Assembly (NCBI GenBank): GCA_023382055.1
Contig: JAMCQN010000184.1
Coordinates: 1 to 32,668 of the forward strand
From: Chloroflexota bacterium
GTDB lineage: Bacteria; Chloroflexota; Anaerolineae; J036; Brachytrichaceae
Direction of reading: 5' to 3'
Length of the DNA: 32,668 nucleotides
Shown here: positions 31,218-32,668 of the stretch, piece after piece
Position numbering within the stretch: the first letter of the stretch is position 1
Layout: each line of letters opens with the position of its first letter
Notes under the pieces: model-generated
What the model saw: only the letters and a program-made list of their open reading frames with translations
What the model was told of the DNA's origin: nothing
Database searches by the model: none
Position numbers and translations under genes: made by a program

Positions 31218-32120
31218 TTATGTTGAACGCATGCCCCAGCGGTGATACAGAAAATCGACCACGCCCTGCCACATTGCGTCGCGATGGCTCAGCATCTCGC
31301 GCCATTTGGGTTTGATGCTCCAACTCACCAATGTGCGCAGAGTTTGCTGCCAGGCCTCCAGCCACACCAGTATCGGCGCATGGTGTTTTTCCAGCATCAG
31401 GAATCGATTCCGGGTAGCATAATAGGTGACATTCGGGCTGGGGTGGTATGCTCGCTGAACTCCTTTGTGCCAGATTCTGGCCTGGGGCACGTGTGTAATG
31501 CGCCACCCACCTTCCCTTGCACGTAAACACCATTCCGTCTCTTCCCAGTAGTAGAAGAAACGTTCATCAAGCATACCCACTTGCTCGACTACATCCCGGC
31601 GCACCAGTATGGCGCATCCCGATATCCAGTCGACCTCACGTGCATCCGAGAACTGCCCATGATCCATTTCATTCTGGCCGATGTGCTGCGCTTTCCAGCC
31701 ACGCCCCAGCTTGCCGCCAGCGGACTGTATAACGCCGGGTTCGTCATGGTGATAAACCATCGGCCCAACGATCCCGATCGACGGATTGCTCTGACCCACA
31801 TTGACTAGCTCACTGATACAATCAGGCGCAAGAATCGTGTCTTCATTCAGGACGAATACCCAATCCGCCCCATGCAATAATGCGGTCTTTATGCCGACAT
31901 TGTTGTTTCCGGCATAACCGAGGTTTTTATCCAGTTCTATGATTTGCGCGGCCGGGTAAGATGAGCGGATCGCGGCCACTGACCCATCTGTGGAGGCATT
32001 GTCAAGCACAATGACCTGGCAGTTGGGATAGTCATTGCGCTCAAGCGAAGCGAGCAGAGCACAGGTATCTGCACGCCGATTCGTATTCAGGATTACGAGG
32101 ACCACCAGCGCTTCTGTCAT
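31218..32120 (-). CDS. Glycosyltransferase family 2 protein
   Basis: A 300-residue GT-A glycosyltransferase. From the ATG at 32120 the protein begins MTEALVVLVILNTNRR, the usual family start; a GTG at 32204 would add 28 residues that do not look family-like but would leave only 8 nt to the upstream stop. Neither start has a good ribosome binding site. Motifs: LDNASTDGS (39-47), NLGYAGNNN (66-74), NEDT (92-95, metal binding) and the FYYWEETEWCLRARE stretch of rhamnosyltransferase-like members. The C-terminal part is cytoplasmic or membrane-associated. It transfers a nucleotide-activated sugar; donor unknown. It lies just before the GT4 at 29999, like the other GT2 in the locus. Confidence 0.85.
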   Translation of the reverse strand: MTEALVVLVILNTNRRADTCALLASLERNDYPNCQVIVLDNASTDGSVAAIRSSYPAAQIIELDKNLGYAGNNNVGIKTALLHGADWVFVLNEDTILAPDCISELVNVGQSNPSIGIVGPMVYHHDEPGVIQSAGGKLGRGWKAQHIGQNEMDHGQFSDAREVDWISGCAILVRRDVVEQVGMLDERFFYYWEETEWCLRAREGGWRITHVPQARIWHKGVQRAYHPSPNVTYYATRNRFLMLEKHHAPILVWLEAWQQTLRTLVSWSIKPKWREMLSHRDAMWQGVVDFLYHRWGMRST

Positions 32121-32212
32121 GGAAGTTTTGTGTCTCTGCGTTACATATCTGCGATATAAACCAGACTCCAGGCAGACAGGCTCAAACGGCGGGTCATCGC
32201 TCACGACAGTCT

Positions 32213-32545
32213 CTAGAATCGCGTCTTTTTATGCATGAGGTAAATGTCCTGGTCCGCATCTCTGGCGCCTTCGGGTATGAAGTCGATCACTTCATAATCC
32301 TTAGCCAACACGCTCCGCACATACTGCTCAGGATGGTAACTTCCACAGAAATTGCTGCCAGCCGCTGCAGGTTGCTTGACGACCATCTGCCCCGACAGAA
32401 ACTGCGTTTGTTCTTCAGGTTCCAGTTGATACAGACGGCTCTCGCCGTGAAGCGTGATGAGAAGCAACCCGCGTGGTTTCAACACCCTGGCCAGTTCATG
32501 CATCCAGTCATGTTGCAGATTTTCCGGCAGGTGTGTAAATATTCG
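32213..32545 (-). pseudogene. SAM-dependent methyltransferase, C-terminal part (5' end lost)
   Basis: In frame from about 32545 down to the stop at 32213 the protein reads IFTHLPENLQHDWMHELARV, LKPRGLLLITLHGE and GSNFCGSYHPEQYVR, a class I methyltransferase C-terminal half with the post-motif LxPGG-like region (here LKPRG). Upstream of IFTHLP an in-frame TAA appears, and the SAM-binding N-terminus is absent from the window. The sequence beyond 32546 looks like the end of an insertion sequence, so the gene is probably disrupted there. When intact it would have methylated a sugar or the glycan terminus. Its stop is 8 nt from a possible start of the GT2 gene. Confidence 0.65.
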
Positions 32546-32668
32546 AGTTTAGACAAACTGCACCCTGAAAACTGGAAATGGCGCGATGCTTAATGGGTGT
32601 CTAAAGTCCAAGAAGCACTGCGCCAGTTCCGATCTGAAGTGTACCAAGTCTTTGGCCCCAGCCGCGAT
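32546..32668 (+). mobile_element. Insertion sequence end (continues past the window)
   Basis: Similarity to the methyltransferase stops at about 32545 and a transposase-like reading frame begins at 32597 on the opposite strand. The 50 bp between (starting TTTAGACAAACTGCACC) are probably the element's left terminal region. Target-site duplication and inverted repeat cannot be verified because the far end is outside the window. Confidence 0.5.
32597..32668 (+). CDS. Transposase, N-terminal fragment (cut by window edge)
   Basis: From a GTG at 32597 the frame stays open to the edge and reads SKVQEALRQFRSEVYQVFG, like the N-termini of DDE transposases of the IS701/IS4-type group (a helical start followed by a domain outside the window). 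Only 24 residues are visible, so the family is tentative. It is oriented opposite to the glycan genes. Confidence 0.45.
   Translation, partial: MSKVQEALRQFRSEVYQVFGPSRD

Overview
The window looks like a chromosomal piece from an uncultivated Chloroflexota bacterium (Anaerolineae-like). That is an inference. It rests on the fairly high GC content, a lipoprotein with a long Pro/Thr/Ala linker, families common in that phylum (a SelA-like/amidohydrolase pair, a DUF4111 nucleotidyltransferase, an XRE-TPR regulator pair), an IS66 relic and many hairpin-type dispersed repeats. No rRNA, tRNA or CRISPR array was seen.

Left part (1-14.9 kb) is a loose mosaic of small units on both strands. It holds two tandem XRE/TPR-like regulator paralogues (the first cut by the window edge), a secreted alpha/beta hydrolase lipoprotein, an M23 peptidase, and a small nucleotidyltransferase behind a 17-codon leader ORF with a strong intrinsic terminator. 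It continues with a GDPD-type phosphodiesterase, a tiny membrane ORF, an SDR epimerase, a collapsed FAD oxidoreductase, and an uncharacterised 155-residue protein. Then come a frameshifted SelA-like PLP enzyme next to an amidohydrolase, a DUF4111 (aminoglycoside-adenylyltransferase-like) nucleotidyltransferase divergent from a GNAT acetyltransferase, and a 70-residue protein with a clean terminator. Between the genes lie hairpin repeats with a constant loop and covarying stems, a 36-bp direct repeat, a 19-bp inverted repeat, an IS66 transposase relic and a fragment of a second DUF4111 gene.

Right part (14.9-32.5 kb) is one exopolysaccharide/surface-glycan locus, all on the minus strand and read from right to left. 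The upstream half carries a broken methyltransferase, GT2, GT4, a hexapeptide acyltransferase, an O-antigen ligase/polymerase-like protein, GT2, GT4, a GT-C type membrane protein and GT4. After a 571-bp gap with a candidate promoter and long leader comes the downstream half. It holds a phosphoglycosyl transferase, an HddA-like heptose kinase, a second phosphoglycosyl transferase with an altered catalytic dyad, a GmhA-HddC fusion, GmhB, a Wzz/BY-kinase fusion and a low-molecular-weight tyrosine phosphatase. Most junctions here are 1-8 nt gaps or 1-4 nt overlaps (ATGA, TAATG, TGATG).

The four enzymatic steps from sedoheptulose 7-phosphate to GDP-D-glycero-alpha-D-manno-heptose (GmhA, HddA, GmhB, HddC) are all encoded in three adjacent genes plus one. 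The locus therefore probably makes a heptose-containing glycan, started on a lipid carrier by the phosphoglycosyl transferases and controlled in length by the kinase/phosphatase pair. No flippase is visible. At the extreme right an insertion sequence appears to have cut the methyltransferase gene, and its transposase begins just before the window ends.
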